DNA of 64,000 nucleotides from Pseudomonas thermotolerans DSM 14292 (GCF_000364625.1 NZ_KB822603.1:143969-207968); one strand, 5' to 3'. Positions 18,322-27,088 are shown, numbered from the stretch's first letter. Program-made: numbers and translations. Notes: generated by a model not told the origin, from the sequence alone.

Positions 18322-19046
18322 AGGAATTCCCGCAGGCGTTGGTGCGTCTCGTCCTCGAGATCGAGGGGCAGGCGCCGCTTGGCGCTCAGGTAGTGTTGCA
18401 CGAAGACGTCCAGGTAGGCGTCCAGGGCCCGGGCGGCGCGCGGCTCGCCGGCCAGCTCCAGACACAGCGCGGCGACCTCCGAGGTGCACAGGTGCTCGTC
18501 GCGCTTGGAACGGCGCAGGCGGTAGCGCGACAACCGCTCGGGACTCATGCTGAGCACCGGCAGGTGGTTCAGATAGGGGCTCTTGCGGAACATCTTGCGC
18601 GCCTCCGGCCAGGTGGCGTCGAGGAGGATGAACAGCGGCCGGCGCCCTGCCTCCACCCGCACCTCGCTGACCACCCGCTCGGGCGCCGCGTACTCGCCGG
18701 GGAACACCACGTAGGGCTGCCAGGCCGGATCCGCCAGCAGGGCCAGCAGGTTGGGATCCTGCTCGGTGCGCGACCAGCAGAAGGCGCTGGTGTCGCGGAC
18801 CACGTCGGCGATCAGCCAGCCGGTGTTGCTCGGCTTGACCGCCTCCAGGTCGTACATCAGCAGGCACATCCCCGCGCGGGTCTCGACCCGCGGCCGCCAG
18901 GCGCACAGACAATAGCCGGCGATCACCCGGCAGCGCGGGCAGCGCTCGGCCCGCGAGCCGCGGGCGGCGAAGGGCTTGGTGCAACGGGCCAGGCGCTCGG
19001 CGCGCAGGCGGGCGACGGCATGGTGCTCGGCAAACAGATCGGACAT
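18318..19046 (-). CDS. tapT: DTW-domain tRNA-uridine aminocarboxypropyltransferase
   Basis: 242 aa. Seen: an N-terminal zinc-type Cys cluster CPRCRVIAGYCLC, the DTW motif as DATWPEARKM (about residue 152), RRSKRDEHLCTSEV, and the conserved ending ALDAYLDVFVQHYL. TapT/YfiP proteins add the acp3 group to U47 of tRNAs using S-adenosylmethionine. The ATG at 19046 is used because the two-codon extension upstream would need a TTG start. Confidence 0.85.
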   Translation of the reverse strand: MSDLFAEHHAVARLRAERLARCTKPFAARGSRAERCPRCRVIAGYCLCAWRPRVETRAGMCLLMYDLEAVKPSNTGWLIADVVRDTSAFCWSRTEQDPNLLALLADPAWQPYVVFPGEYAAPERVVSEVRVEAGRRPLFILLDATWPEARKMFRKSPYLNHLPVLSMSPERLSRYRLRRSKRDEHLCTSEVAALCLELAGEPRAARALDAYLDVFVQHYLSAKRRLPLDLEDETHQRLREFL

Positions 19047-19124
19047 CGGCAACGCACAGCAAGGGACGGGGGCGGAACTTTAGCAGAGCCGTCCAGCCGC
19101 GCCAGCGCTTCCGGACAATTTGCC

Positions 19125-19147
19125 CGGCGCCGGCAACCCTGGCGCCG
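19125..19147. terminator. Inverted repeat between tapT and the next gene
   Basis: CGGCGCC and GGCGCCG arms enclose a 9-nt spacer in the 204-bp region between divergent tapT and the small secreted-protein gene. There is no T-run. It could be an operator or a leader hairpin. Nothing else was recognised here apart from the CAGGAG ribosome-binding site at 19238-19243. Confidence 0.25.
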
Positions 19148-19250
19148 ATCGCCGGTCTGAACAGGAATCCGCCCGCCTGCGCGGGAGGCGACAGCCAGCC
19201 GCCTCCGCGCGCACAATGGGCACTTGCCATCCCCCTCCAGGAGATCCCCC

Positions 19251-19655
19251 ATGCTGCGCTTCATCGCCCCCACCCTCGCCCTCTGCCTCAGCCTGCCCGC
19301 CGCCCAGGCCGCCAGCCTGAAGGACCACGAACTGACCCGGCTACTGGCAAACGTGGCGCGGGAAAGCAGCGCCGGCACGCCCCGGGCGATCAACGAGGAC
19401 ATCCTCGACCAGGGCTACACGGTGGACGGCCGCGAGCTGGTCAACCACCTCAGCGTGCGCGCCTCCCATGCCCAGCAGATGCGCTCCCACCCCGACACCG
19501 TGCGCGCCCAGCTAGGGGCCAGCGTGTGCCGCAACGATGGCTTCCGCCGGCTGCTCGCCCAGGGCGCCGTGCTGCGCTATGAGTTCACCGAGTACAAGAC
19601 CAACCGTCCGGTGACCACCGAACGTTTCACCAAGGGCGACTGCGGCATCCAGTAG
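19251..19655 (+). CDS. Small secreted protein, QSregVF family (PA3611-like)
   Basis: 134 aa with a clear signal peptide (residues 1-20, ending AAQAA). The mature part has SLKDHELTRLLANVARESS, GTPRAINEDILDQGYTVDG and two Cys (SVCRND and GDCGIQ) able to form a disulfide. I recognise this as the family of the P. aeruginosa secreted protein PA3611 (quorum-sensing-regulated virulence factor family); the recognition is from memory. The molecular role is unknown. A CAGGAG Shine-Dalgarno 7 nt before ATG 19251 fixes the start over a longer in-frame reading. Confidence 0.75.
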   Translation: MLRFIAPTLALCLSLPAAQAASLKDHELTRLLANVARESSAGTPRAINEDILDQGYTVDGRELVNHLSVRASHAQQMRSHPDTVRAQLGASVCRNDGFRRLLAQGAVLRYEFTEYKTNRPVTTERFTKGDCGIQ

Positions 19656-19739
19656 GATGCTGCGCTGACGCATATCAAGGTACCTGCGGCGGCGCCCTGG
19701 CAACCTGACGGACAAGCACGCACAACAGGGAGAAGTCAT

Positions 19740-21137
19740 ATGGCACTGCTCAAGTTCCTCGGCGCCATCCAGCAGGTGACCGGGTCCTGCTACCTGATCG
19801 AGAGCCGCGAAGGTGCCCGGGTGCTGCTCGAATGTGGGATGCGCCAGGGCCGTCGCGAGGACGAAGAGGGCAACCGCGCGCCCTTCCCCTTCGCCCCCGA
19901 CAGCCTGGACGCGGTGGTGATCTCCCATGCCCACCTGGACCACTGCGGGCTGCTGCCGCGGCTGGTCGCCGAGGGCTACCGCGGCCCTGTGTTCGCCACC
20001 GAGTCCGGCTGCGACCTGATGGAGCTGATCCTCAAGGACTCCGCCTTCCTCCAGGAGAAGGACGCCGAGTGGGAAAACAAGTGGCGGGCGCGCCTCGGCA
20101 AGGCGCCGGTCCAGCCGCTGTACACCCTGGCCGACACCGAGAAGGCCCTGCACCTGTGCCGGCCACTGGCCTACGGCGAGCGCCACGAGGTGGCCAAGGG
20201 CATCTGGCTCACCTACCACGACGCCGGGCACATCCTCGGCTCGGCCATCGTCGAGCTGGAGATCCACGACCACAACCTGACCCGCCGCCTGGTGTTCTCC
20301 GGCGACCTGGGCAATACCTGCTCGCCGCTGATGCACAGCCCGAGCATCCTCACCGAGGCCGACCTGCTACTCCTGGAGTCCACCTACGGCGATCGAGACC
20401 ACCGGCCCAGCGAGGAAACCCTCGACGAGCTGGCGACGATCCTCCAGGCCGCCCACCGCGACGGCGGCAACGTGCTGATCCCGGCCTTCGCGGTCGGCCG
20501 CACCCAGGATCTGATCTACTACCTCGGACGCTTCTACCAGGAGGGCCGCCTGCCGCAGCGCGCGGTGTTCCTCGACAGCCCCATGGCGATCCGCGCCAAC
20601 GCCATCTACGCGCGCCACTACAGCGAGCTCAACGGCCTCGACCCGGCCTACGCCCACAAGGTGAAGAGCATCCAGGACTGGCTGCCGGTGCTGCACTGCA
20701 CCCAGACTCCCGAGGAGTCGATGAGCATCAACCGCTTCACCGACGGCGCCATCATCATCGCCGGCAGCGGCATGTGCACCGGCGGACGCATCCTCCACCA
20801 CTTCAAGCACAACCTCTGGCGCCCGGAATGCCACGTGGTGTTCGCCGGCTTCCAGGCCAAGGGCACCCTCGGCCGTGCCCTGGTCGACGGCGCCCAGCAC
20901 GTCCGCCTGCTGCACCAGCGCATCGCCGTGAAGGCCAAGGTGCATACCCTGGGCGGCTTCTCCGCGCACGCCGGGCAGTCGCAGTTGATCGACTGGGTCA
21001 GCCATTTCGACCACCACCCCGAGCTGTACCTGGTGCATGGCGAGCGGGAAAAGATGCTGGTCCTCCAGAAGGTCCTCAAGGAACGCCTCAACTGGCTGGC
21101 CGGCATCCCGGAGCCGGGCGAGCAGATCGCCATCTGA
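19740..21137 (+). CDS. Metallo-beta-lactamase/beta-CASP RNA hydrolase
   Basis: 465 aa. Metal ligands: HAHLDHCG (about residue 62), HDAGHILGSA (about 160) and SGDLGN. The beta-CASP insert shows ESTYGDRDH, PAFAVGRTQ and SAHAGQ, with the RMM-CASP ending VHGERE. These proteins resemble CPSF73/RNase J-like ribonucleases, but the bacterial YsdE-type subfamily has no settled substrate. The AGGGAGAAG Shine-Dalgarno supports the start. It lies 75 bp upstream of the LOG-family gene on the same strand, across a hairpin. Confidence 0.88.
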   Translation: MALLKFLGAIQQVTGSCYLIESREGARVLLECGMRQGRREDEEGNRAPFPFAPDSLDAVVISHAHLDHCGLLPRLVAEGYRGPVFATESGCDLMELILKDSAFLQEKDAEWENKWRARLGKAPVQPLYTLADTEKALHLCRPLAYGERHEVAKGIWLTYHDAGHILGSAIVELEIHDHNLTRRLVFSGDLGNTCSPLMHSPSILTEADLLLLESTYGDRDHRPSEETLDELATILQAAHRDGGNVLIPAFAVGRTQDLIYYLGRFYQEGRLPQRAVFLDSPMAIRANAIYARHYSELNGLDPAYAHKVKSIQDWLPVLHCTQTPEESMSINRFTDGAIIIAGSGMCTGGRILHHFKHNLWRPECHVVFAGFQAKGTLGRALVDGAQHVRLLHQRIAVKAKVHTLGGFSAHAGQSQLIDWVSHFDHHPELYLVHGEREKMLVLQKVLKERLNWLAGIPEPGEQIAI

Positions 21138-21141
21138 GCGC

Positions 21142-21160
21142 GCCGGCCGCCCAGGCCGGC
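21142..21160 (+). terminator. Hairpin between the beta-CASP and LOG genes
   Basis: Perfect 7-bp GCCGGCC / GGCCGGC arms around a 5-nt loop, 5 nt after the upstream stop and without a U-tract. It is a possible 3'-end or attenuation structure. Confidence 0.35.
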
Positions 21161-21212
21161 AGGATCGGGGCGCCCTCAGGATGGTCGCCCCCGCAGTACG
21201 AGGAACAGCCCC

Positions 21213-22286
21213 ATGCCCTACGAACCGGATGACTACCTGTCCCGCCACTTCCAGACCAGCGGCATCGACCTGGCCGGCAAGGTCGACGAACTCCTCCAGT
21301 TCAGCGCCCCCGGCAACAGCGCCAACCTCAACCTGTACCGCGACATGCTGGTCACGGTGATCCGCATGGCCCAGGCCGACCGCAACCGCTGGGACGCCAA
21401 GATCATGCTGCAGACCCTGCGCGAGATGGAGCGTGCCTTCAGCGCCCTGGATCGCTTCAAGCGGCGGCGCAAGGTCACGGTGTTCGGCTCGGCGCGCACC
21501 CCCGCCGACCACCCGCTCTACGATCTGGCCCGGCGTCTCGGCGCGGAGCTGGCCCGCCACGAGCTGATGGTGATCACCGGCGCCGGCGGTGGGATCATGG
21601 CGGCCGCCCACGAGGGCGCCGGCCAGGAATACAGCCTGGGCTTCAACATCACCCTGCCCTTCGAGCAGGCCGCCAACCCCACCATCCAGGGCACCGACCA
21701 CCTGCTGTCGTTCCACTTCTTCTTCCTACGCAAGCTGTTCTTCGTCAAGGAAGCCGACGCCCTGGTGCTCTGCCCCGGCGGCTTCGGCACCCTGGACGAG
21801 GCTCTGGAGGTGCTGACCCTGGTGCAGACCGGCAAGAGTCCGCTGGTGCCGGTGGTGCTGCTCGACCAGCCCGGCGGCAGCTACTGGAAGGACGCCCTGG
21901 AATTCCTCGACCGCCAGCTGGTCGGCAACCGCTACATCCTGCCCAGCGACATGCAGCTGATCCGCCTGGTGTACGGCGTGGAGGACGCGGTGCAGGAAAT
22001 CGCCCGCTTCTACAGCAACTTCCACTCCACCCGCTGGCTCCGGGAGCTGTTCGTCATTCGCCTGCAGCACGCGCTGCGCGAAGAGGCCCTGCAGCAGCTG
22101 AACCGCGACTTCGCCGACCTCTGCAAGAGCGGCGGCTTCAGTCTCCAGCCGGCCAGCGAGACGGAAAGCGACGAGCCGGAACTGCGCGACCTGCCGCGCC
22201 TGGCCTTCCACTTCAACGGCCGCGACCACGGCCGCCTGCGCGAGCTGGTCAACTTCCTCAACCTGCCGGACAACTGGGCCGTCTGA
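21213..22286 (+). CDS. LOG-family (TIGR00730) Rossmann-fold protein
   Basis: 357 aa, longer than the roughly 190-aa minimal LOG proteins because of an N-terminal helical region (about 1-90) and a C-terminal extension. Core motifs: VITGAGGGIMAAAHEGAG (about residue 122) and CPGGFGTLDEALEVLTLVQ (about 187), the nucleotide-monophosphate phosphoribohydrolase PGGxGTxxE signature. Family members release cytokinin-type bases or hydrolyse AMP-like nucleotides; this large form has no established substrate. GAGGAACAG precedes the start. It ends 8 bp from the convergent FemAB-like gene. Confidence 0.82.
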   Translation: MPYEPDDYLSRHFQTSGIDLAGKVDELLQFSAPGNSANLNLYRDMLVTVIRMAQADRNRWDAKIMLQTLREMERAFSALDRFKRRRKVTVFGSARTPADHPLYDLARRLGAELARHELMVITGAGGGIMAAAHEGAGQEYSLGFNITLPFEQAANPTIQGTDHLLSFHFFFLRKLFFVKEADALVLCPGGFGTLDEALEVLTLVQTGKSPLVPVVLLDQPGGSYWKDALEFLDRQLVGNRYILPSDMQLIRLVYGVEDAVQEIARFYSNFHSTRWLRELFVIRLQHALREEALQQLNRDFADLCKSGGFSLQPASETESDEPELRDLPRLAFHFNGRDHGRLRELVNFLNLPDNWAV

Positions 22287-22294
22287 GCCGCGCC

Positions 22295-23416
22295 TCAGCC
22301 CTGACGGTACGGCAGGTAGCCGCGCGCCTCCTCGGCGTAGGCGCGTATCGCCTGGCGCTCCTGATCGAGGAACTCGGCCACCGCCAGGCGCAGGCCGGGG
22401 TGCCGCAGGTAGTGCCAGGAGCGGGTGAGCGTCGGCTCGAAGCCGCGGATCAGCTTGTGCTCGCCCTGGGCGCCGGCATCGAAGCGACGTAGACCATGGG
22501 CGATGGCGTAGTCCATGCCCTGGTAGAAGCAGGTCTCGAAGTGCAGCCGGTCGAACTCCGCCAGGCAGCCCCAGTAGCGGCCGTAGAGCGTCTCGCCGTC
22601 CACCAGGCTGAAGGCCATGGCCACCGGCCGGCGCCCCTGGCGGGCCAGCACCACGCGGATCGCCGCCGGCAGGCGCTCGGCCAGCAGGCTGAAGAACGCG
22701 CGGCGCAGGTAGGGCGCCTGGCCGCGCACCTGATAGGTGTTGGCGTAGCAGGCGTAGACGAAGTCCCAGTCCGCCTCGCCCAGCTCGTGCCCGGCGTACC
22801 AGTCGAAGGCGATGCCCTGCCCGGCCACCTGCTCGCGCTCCTTGCGCAGCTGCTTGCGCTTGCGCGAGGCCAGAGCGTCGAGGAAGTCCTGAAAGTCCCG
22901 GTAGCCGCGGTTGTGCCAGTGGAACTGGCAGCCGAGGCGCTCCAGCCAGCCCTCCCGGGCGCCCAGCAAGGCGTCGGCCGAGTCCTCGGTGAAGTTGATA
23001 TGCGCCCCGGACAGGCCACGCGCCTCCAGCCCGGCGACCAGCCCATCGAGCAGCTCTCCGGCCGCCTCCGCCCGGCCGAGCAGACGCGGCCCGCGCACCG
23101 GGGTGAAGGGCACCGCGCCGAGCAGCTTGGGGTAATAGGCGATGCCGGCGCGCCGGCAGGCATCCGCCCAGCCGTGGTCGAACACGTACTCGCCATAGGA
23201 ATGGCTCTTGCGGTAGGCCGGCAGAGCCGCCAGCAGGCGGCCGTCCTCGACCAGCAGGTGATGCTCCGGCTGCCAGCCGCTGCCGGGGCCGACACTGCCG
23301 CTGTCCTCCAGGGCGGACAGGAAGGCATGACGCAGGAAGGGCTGCGGCTCGGGCAGCAGGGCATCCCAGGCCTCGGCGGCCACGGCGTGCAGGGAATCGA
23401 TGCGCTGGACGGGCAT
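22295..23416 (-). CDS. FemAB/GNAT-fold protein (DUF482, peptidogalycan biosynthesis-like)
   Basis: 373 aa. Seen: PFLRHAFLSALEDSGSVGPGSGW near the N-terminus, YKSHSYGEYVFDHGWA-like residues, KRKQLRKERE (about residue 193) and the distal GRYWG..FDRLHFETCFYQGMDYAI and FDAGAQGEHKL motifs that mark this FemAB-like family. The fold is a double GNAT; enzymatic activity is not established. ATG 23416 is chosen because the family N-terminus starts there; the longer in-frame reading crosses the porin terminator. Confidence 0.8.
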   Translation of the reverse strand: MPVQRIDSLHAVAAEAWDALLPEPQPFLRHAFLSALEDSGSVGPGSGWQPEHHLLVEDGRLLAALPAYRKSHSYGEYVFDHGWADACRRAGIAYYPKLLGAVPFTPVRGPRLLGRAEAAGELLDGLVAGLEARGLSGAHINFTEDSADALLGAREGWLERLGCQFHWHNRGYRDFQDFLDALASRKRKQLRKEREQVAGQGIAFDWYAGHELGEADWDFVYACYANTYQVRGQAPYLRRAFFSLLAERLPAAIRVVLARQGRRPVAMAFSLVDGETLYGRYWGCLAEFDRLHFETCFYQGMDYAIAHGLRRFDAGAQGEHKLIRGFEPTLTRSWHYLRHPGLRLAVAEFLDQERQAIRAYAEEARGYLPYRQG

Positions 23417-23464
23417 GGCGGGGTTCCGACGGTCAAAGGCTGCACTATATCGCCAGTCGCGCAG

Positions 23465-23489
23465 AAAAAAGCCCCGCGCGGAGCGGGGC
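23465..23489 (-). terminator. Intrinsic terminator of the porin gene
   Basis: On the minus strand GCCCCGC-TCCGC-GCGGGGC is followed directly by TTTTTT: a textbook Rho-independent terminator 32 nt after the porin stop. Confidence 0.9.
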
Positions 23490-23520
23490 GAAGGAAAACG
23501 CAAAGGAGCCTCTTGCAGGT

Positions 23521-24831
23521 TTAGAACACGTACTGGGCGCGCACCACGAAACCGTCGCCATCGTCGTCGCCATTGGCGTTGCTGGCGTTGTCCACCCTGG
23601 CCTTGACGTAAGCGGCAGAGAGCCGGACCGCTTCGTTGGCGTACCAGTTGACGCCCAGGTTGTGCACCTTGCCCTCGACGTCGTCGATGGCCGCGAAGGC
23701 ACCGTTGTCGTCCTCCACCGCCAGGTGGTCGTAGCGGTAGAACAGTTCCCAAGCGCCGGTCTGCTTGTTGGCCGGCTTGACCGCATCGAACCTGCCGAGC
23801 TTGTAGCCGCGCGCCTCGCCAGTCAGGGTGTAGGCCAGCTGCAGGTAATAGCCCTTGGCGTCGATGTCCTCGAAGGCCGTGTCGTCGGCCTCCAGGGAAC
23901 GCGCCACGTACTCGCCCTGCAGCGAGAAGGGGCCGCGCGCCCAGGCCGCCTCCAGCCCCCAGGCGCGGTCGTCGCCGTAGGCGCCGGCCGGGGTGTTGTT
24001 GGCACCGCCGAGGACCAGCCGATTGCCGTTGCTGCCGGCGTCCTGGCCGCCGTCGGTGCTCACCCCGCGCATGCCCAGGCGGCTGCGGATGCGCCCGTCG
24101 AAGGCGGTGTCGGAGAGATCGCGGAAGGCGTAGTTGAGGCCGAGGTGCAGCACGTTGCCGGCCTCGTGCAGCGGGGCGAACACGCCACGCAGGTTGAATT
24201 GCCGGGTGCTGTCGCCGTCCGCGTCGGCATTGGTCGCGTCCTTGGCATAGAGGCCCGCCGAGCCGTAGAGGGAATCGCCGGCCGCGCCGGAAAGCTGGAT
24301 GCCCAGGCCGCCGTTGTGGCTGTTGGTCCAGTCCACCAGGTCATAGGCGGCGGTGCGCTCCGGGGCGGTCACCCACTTGGAGCTGGTGGCCTTTTCCAGG
24401 CCGAACTCCGGGTCGAAGCGACCGAGCTTGATGGCCAGCGGCCGGAGGCCGTTGTAGGCCAGCGAGGCCTCGTCCAGGTAGCCGTCCTCGGAACGGTTGT
24501 CGCCACCGGCGTTGTGGGAGAAGTCGTAGTTCACCTGATAGGCCCAGTCGCGAAACAGCACGCCGCCGATCTCCAGGAAGGCACGGCGGAAATAGCCGGC
24601 GTCGGCGGAGTTGCCGTTGACCGTGTAGAAGCCATCGAAGCGGCTGTAGTCGGCCTGCACGCGACCTCCGACCCTGAAGCTGAACTCCTGGTCGGTGGTG
24701 GCGACCTCCAGGCCGCCCTTGGTCCGGATCACGAGATCGGCGCCGTCGGTGGTCACGGTGCCGGCGAAGGCCTGCGCGGAAACGGCCAGGGCCAGGGCGC
24801 TGGCGGCGAAACCGGCGGAATGCTTGGTCAT
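23521..24831 (-). CDS. oprO: OprP/OprO-type phosphate-selective porin
   Basis: 436 aa. Signal peptide (residues 1-23, ending AQAFA), then an N-terminal strand with [20 protein letters not shown], alternating amphipathic strands throughout, the [12 protein letters not shown] region and a C-terminal Phe (VVRAQYVF), all typical of the phosphate/polyphosphate-selective trimeric porins. It lets phosphate or polyphosphate cross the outer membrane. The start at 24831 has an AGGGGAA Shine-Dalgarno; a longer reading lacks a signal peptide. A Pho box lies about 100 bp upstream and an intrinsic terminator follows. Whether it is OprP or OprO cannot be decided by eye. Confidence 0.85.
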   Translation of the reverse strand: MTKHSAGFAASALALAVSAQAFAGTVTTDGADLVIRTKGGLEVATTDQEFSFRVGGRVQADYSRFDGFYTVNGNSADAGYFRRAFLEIGGVLFRDWAYQVNYDFSHNAGGDNRSEDGYLDEASLAYNGLRPLAIKLGRFDPEFGLEKATSSKWVTAPERTAAYDLVDWTNSHNGGLGIQLSGAAGDSLYGSAGLYAKDATNADADGDSTRQFNLRGVFAPLHEAGNVLHLGLNYAFRDLSDTAFDGRIRSRLGMRGVSTDGGQDAGSNGNRLVLGGANNTPAGAYGDDRAWGLEAAWARGPFSLQGEYVARSLEADDTAFEDIDAKGYYLQLAYTLTGEARGYKLGRFDAVKPANKQTGAWELFYRYDHLAVEDDNGAFAAIDDVEGKVHNLGVNWYANEAVRLSAAYVKARVDNASNANGDDDGDGFVVRAQYVF

Positions 24832-24862
24832 CGATGAATTCCCCTGTAGGTCTTGAAGGAAA

Positions 24863-24881
24863 CCCGCGGCCGGGCCGCGGG
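24863..24881 (-). promoter_or_regulatory. 5'-leader hairpin of the porin gene
   Basis: A self-complementary CCCGCGGCC-type stem of 8-9 GC pairs lies between the Pho box and the ribosome-binding site. If transcribed it would form a very stable leader hairpin. Function unknown. Confidence 0.4.
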
Positions 24882-24929
24882 TACTGGTAGGGAATCCTGA
24901 TCGGGCCCTGTGACGGGCGGATGTCACTT

Positions 24930-24949
24930 ATGAAAAAGTTTTGTGACAG
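24930..24949 (-). promoter_or_regulatory. Pho box upstream of the porin gene
   Basis: Minus-strand reading CTGTCACAAAACTTTTTCAT: two 7-bp PhoB-type repeats (CTGTCAC and CTTTTTC) separated by AAAA, oriented towards the porin. This predicts PhoB activation in phosphate limitation, as known for oprP/oprO. I could not place a convincing -10. Confidence 0.65.
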
Positions 24950-24990
24950 GGGAACTTTTCGGACAGGAAGGGAATAAGGAGCGCGACGCC

Positions 24991-25884
24991 CTACGCCTCG
25001 GGGAAGCGTAGCTGCAGGCGGCTGACGAACTGCCGCGGCGCGCCGGACAGCGGGTCGACGAAGGCCAGCTCGCGGGCCAGCAGCTGCAGCGGCCGGGCGT
25101 AATCGTCCGGATCCTCCGGACGATCGCGTAGCTCGGGGTAGAAGCCGTCGTGGCAGATGGGCGCGCCCAGGGCCGCCAGGTGCACGCGCAGCTGGTGCTT
25201 CTTGCCGGTCACCGGGAAAAGCGCGTAGCGCCACCAGGGGCCACGGCGCTCCAGCACCTCGATGCGCGTCTCGGTATTGGCCTCGCCGGCCACCTCCTGC
25301 ATGCGGAAGAAGGGCTCGCCGGGCGCCAGGCGGGTGGCGCGGGTCAGTGGGAAGACCAGATCCGGCAGCGCCGGGGCGATGGCCTCGTAGCGCTTGGCGA
25401 TGCGCCGCTCGCGGAACAGCGCCTGGTAACGGCCACGGCTCGCCGGATTGGCGGAGAACAGCACCAGCCCGGCGGTGTGCCGGTCGATGCGGTGCAGCGG
25501 CACCAGGTGCGGATTGCCCAGACGGCGCATCAGGCGCGCCTGCAGGGTCTGCTCGACGTACTCGCCGGCCGGCATCACCGGCAGGAAGTGCGGCTTGTCG
25601 GCCACCACCAGGTGCTCGTCGACGTGCAGCACGCCTTCCTCGAAGGGAATCGGCGTCTCGTCGGCCACCTCGCGGAAGTACTGCACGCGCAGGCCTTCCC
25701 GGTAGGGATGCGCGGGACCGAGGGCCCGCCCCTCGCCATCCAGCACCCGGCCGCGGGCCATGCGCGCCAGCCAGGTGTCCCGGTCGATGGCCGGAAAGCG
25801 CGCGCACAGGCAGTCGAGCACCGTGGCCCAGTCGCCGGCGGGCAGGTGGAGGATGCTGGGACGAACCGCAGGCGGGTTGGACAT
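24991..25884 (-). CDS. RluA-family 23S/tRNA pseudouridine synthase
   Basis: 297 aa. The catalytic motif PLHRIDRHTAGLVLFSAN (about residue 131; Asp within HRIDRHTAG), DKPHFLPVMPAGEYV before it and GKKHQLRVHLAALGAPICHDGFYP after it define the RluA fold without an S4 domain. It isomerises a uridine in rRNA or tRNA; the exact target is not clear. ATG 25884 is preferred; ATG 25899, five codons upstream, is possible. Neither has a strong Shine-Dalgarno. Confidence 0.85.
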   Translation of the reverse strand: MSNPPAVRPSILHLPAGDWATVLDCLCARFPAIDRDTWLARMARGRVLDGEGRALGPAHPYREGLRVQYFREVADETPIPFEEGVLHVDEHLVVADKPHFLPVMPAGEYVEQTLQARLMRRLGNPHLVPLHRIDRHTAGLVLFSANPASRGRYQALFRERRIAKRYEAIAPALPDLVFPLTRATRLAPGEPFFRMQEVAGEANTETRIEVLERRGPWWRYALFPVTGKKHQLRVHLAALGAPICHDGFYPELRDRPEDPDDYARPLQLLARELAFVDPLSGAPRQFVSRLQLRFPEA

Positions 25885-25980
25885 GCAGGGGCTTTCCATC
25901 AGGCAAAAAAAATGTTGGGCAGGTCACATTCCGCGCGTCTAGCACGGGCCAAAGCGCCCGCCGCGGAACTTTTCCACGCA

Positions 25981-26021
25981 CTTTCACAAAACTTTCACAC
26001 GGGCTGGCGTAATCCTATACG
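25981..26021 (+). promoter_or_regulatory. Pho-box promoter directed rightward
   Basis: CTTTCACAAAACTTTCAC (25981-25998) contains two identical CTTTCAC repeats with an AAAA spacer, a better-formed Pho box than the one at the porin. A possible -10, TATACG (26016-26021), follows 17 bp after the second repeat. No protein gene begins downstream on this strand before a strong hairpin. Confidence 0.6.
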
Positions 26022-26027
26022 CGCTGA

Positions 26028-26110
26028 AGGACCAGCCCCCATCGAGGCCCGCCCGACAGATCGAGTGTGATGCTCCTTTCACTCCATCTGTCGCGCGGGC
26101 CTTAAGCTTT
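26028..26110 (+). ncRNA. Candidate Pho-controlled small RNA
   Basis: Predicted from architecture only: a Pho box and possible -10 immediately upstream, a long hairpin (26046-26067 paired with 26080-26101, 22 bp with two mismatches, 12-nt loop) and a short T-rich tail TTAAGCTTTCT. The tail is T-rich on the plus strand only, so the structure fits a rightward transcript better than termination of the leftward LysR gene. The predicted RNA is about 80 nt with no credible ORF. Confidence 0.4.
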
Positions 26111-26112
26111 CT
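26046..26112 (+). terminator. Long hairpin with T-rich tail
   Basis: A 22-bp imperfect stem beginning GGCCCGC and containing CGACAGAT, with a 12-nt loop; the tail overlaps the end of the LysR gene. It could terminate the candidate sRNA; read leftward it has no T-tract. Confidence 0.6.
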
Positions 26113-27038
26113 AGCCGCCCATGACGATCTGCTCATCCGCCTCCAGAGCCGCCGGCAGGCGCTCATGGAGGAACTCCACCCAGGTCTTGATCTTGGCGTC
26201 CAGGTACTGCCGCGAGGGGTACAGGGCGTAGACGTTCAGTCGCTGCATCCGGTAGTGCGGCAGCACCCGCACCAGGCTGCCATCGCGCAGGCCGGCGATC
26301 GCCGAATACACCGGCAGCACGCCGATGCCCATGCCGCAGCGGATCGCCTCGGTCATGCCGTCGCCGACGTTGACCTGGAAGGGCGACGGCGCCAGGGCGA
26401 TCATCTCCTGTCCGTAGGGACCGTCGAACAGCCACTTGTCCAGCGACATCACCGGGCTCAGCAGGCGCAGGCAATCGTGCTCGGCCAGGTCGGCGAGCAC
26501 CTTGGGATGACCGCGGCGGGCCAGGTACTCCGGCGAGGCGCAGAGGATGCTATAGGTCTTGCCGATGCAGCGCGACACCAGCCCGGAGTCCGGCAGCTCG
26601 CTGGCCACCACCAGGGCCACGTCGTAGCCCTCGTCGAGCAGGTCGGGGACGCGGTTGGCCATGGTCAGGTCCACCGAGACCTCGGGGTACTGCTTGCGGT
26701 ATTCGGCGATGGCGCGGATCACGTAGTGCTGGCCGATGCCGGTCATCGAATGGATGCGCAGGCGTCCGGCCGGGCGGGCATGGGCATCGCTGGCCTCAGC
26801 CTCGGCGTCCTCGATGTAGGCGAGGATCTGCTCGCAGCGCAGCAGGTAGCGCTCGCCCGCCTCGGTGAGGGCGATGCGCCGGGTGGTGCGGTTGAGCAGG
26901 CGCGCGCAGGCGTGCCTCGAGACCGGAAACGCCCCGGGAAACCTGGGCGACCGTGGTCTTCAGTTGCTTGGCGGCGGCCGTGAAACTGCCGGTTTCCGCC
27001 ACGCTGACGAAAGCCCTCATGGCCTGCAGGGTGTCCAT
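26111..27038 (-). pseudogene. LysR-family regulator, frameshifted
   Basis: The N-terminal HTH (MDTLQAMRAFVSVAETGSFT.., residues 1-46) and the effector domain (from TGIGQHYVIRAIAEYRKQYP to the end) are both intact but in different frames. Between them the shifted frame reads LLNRTTRRIALTEAGERYLL, exactly what LysR proteins have after LEARLRAR. The break falls in a GC dinucleotide run at 26900-26907; two more bases would restore one roughly 310-aa reading frame. The gene is divergent from the FUSC efflux operon and would be its regulator (AaeR-like). A real mutation, phase variation and sequencing error cannot be separated here. Confidence 0.8.
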
Positions 27039-27088
27039 GGAAACCTCCGTGCGGAAGGAAATGGGAAGATTGTGACAGCACGCAAGCC

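Noticed and set aside
26046..26101. Long hairpin as a REP element or as the LysR terminator
   Set aside because: As a leftward terminator it lacks a T-tract, and a similar sequence was not noticed elsewhere in the window; a genome search is needed to exclude a REP family.
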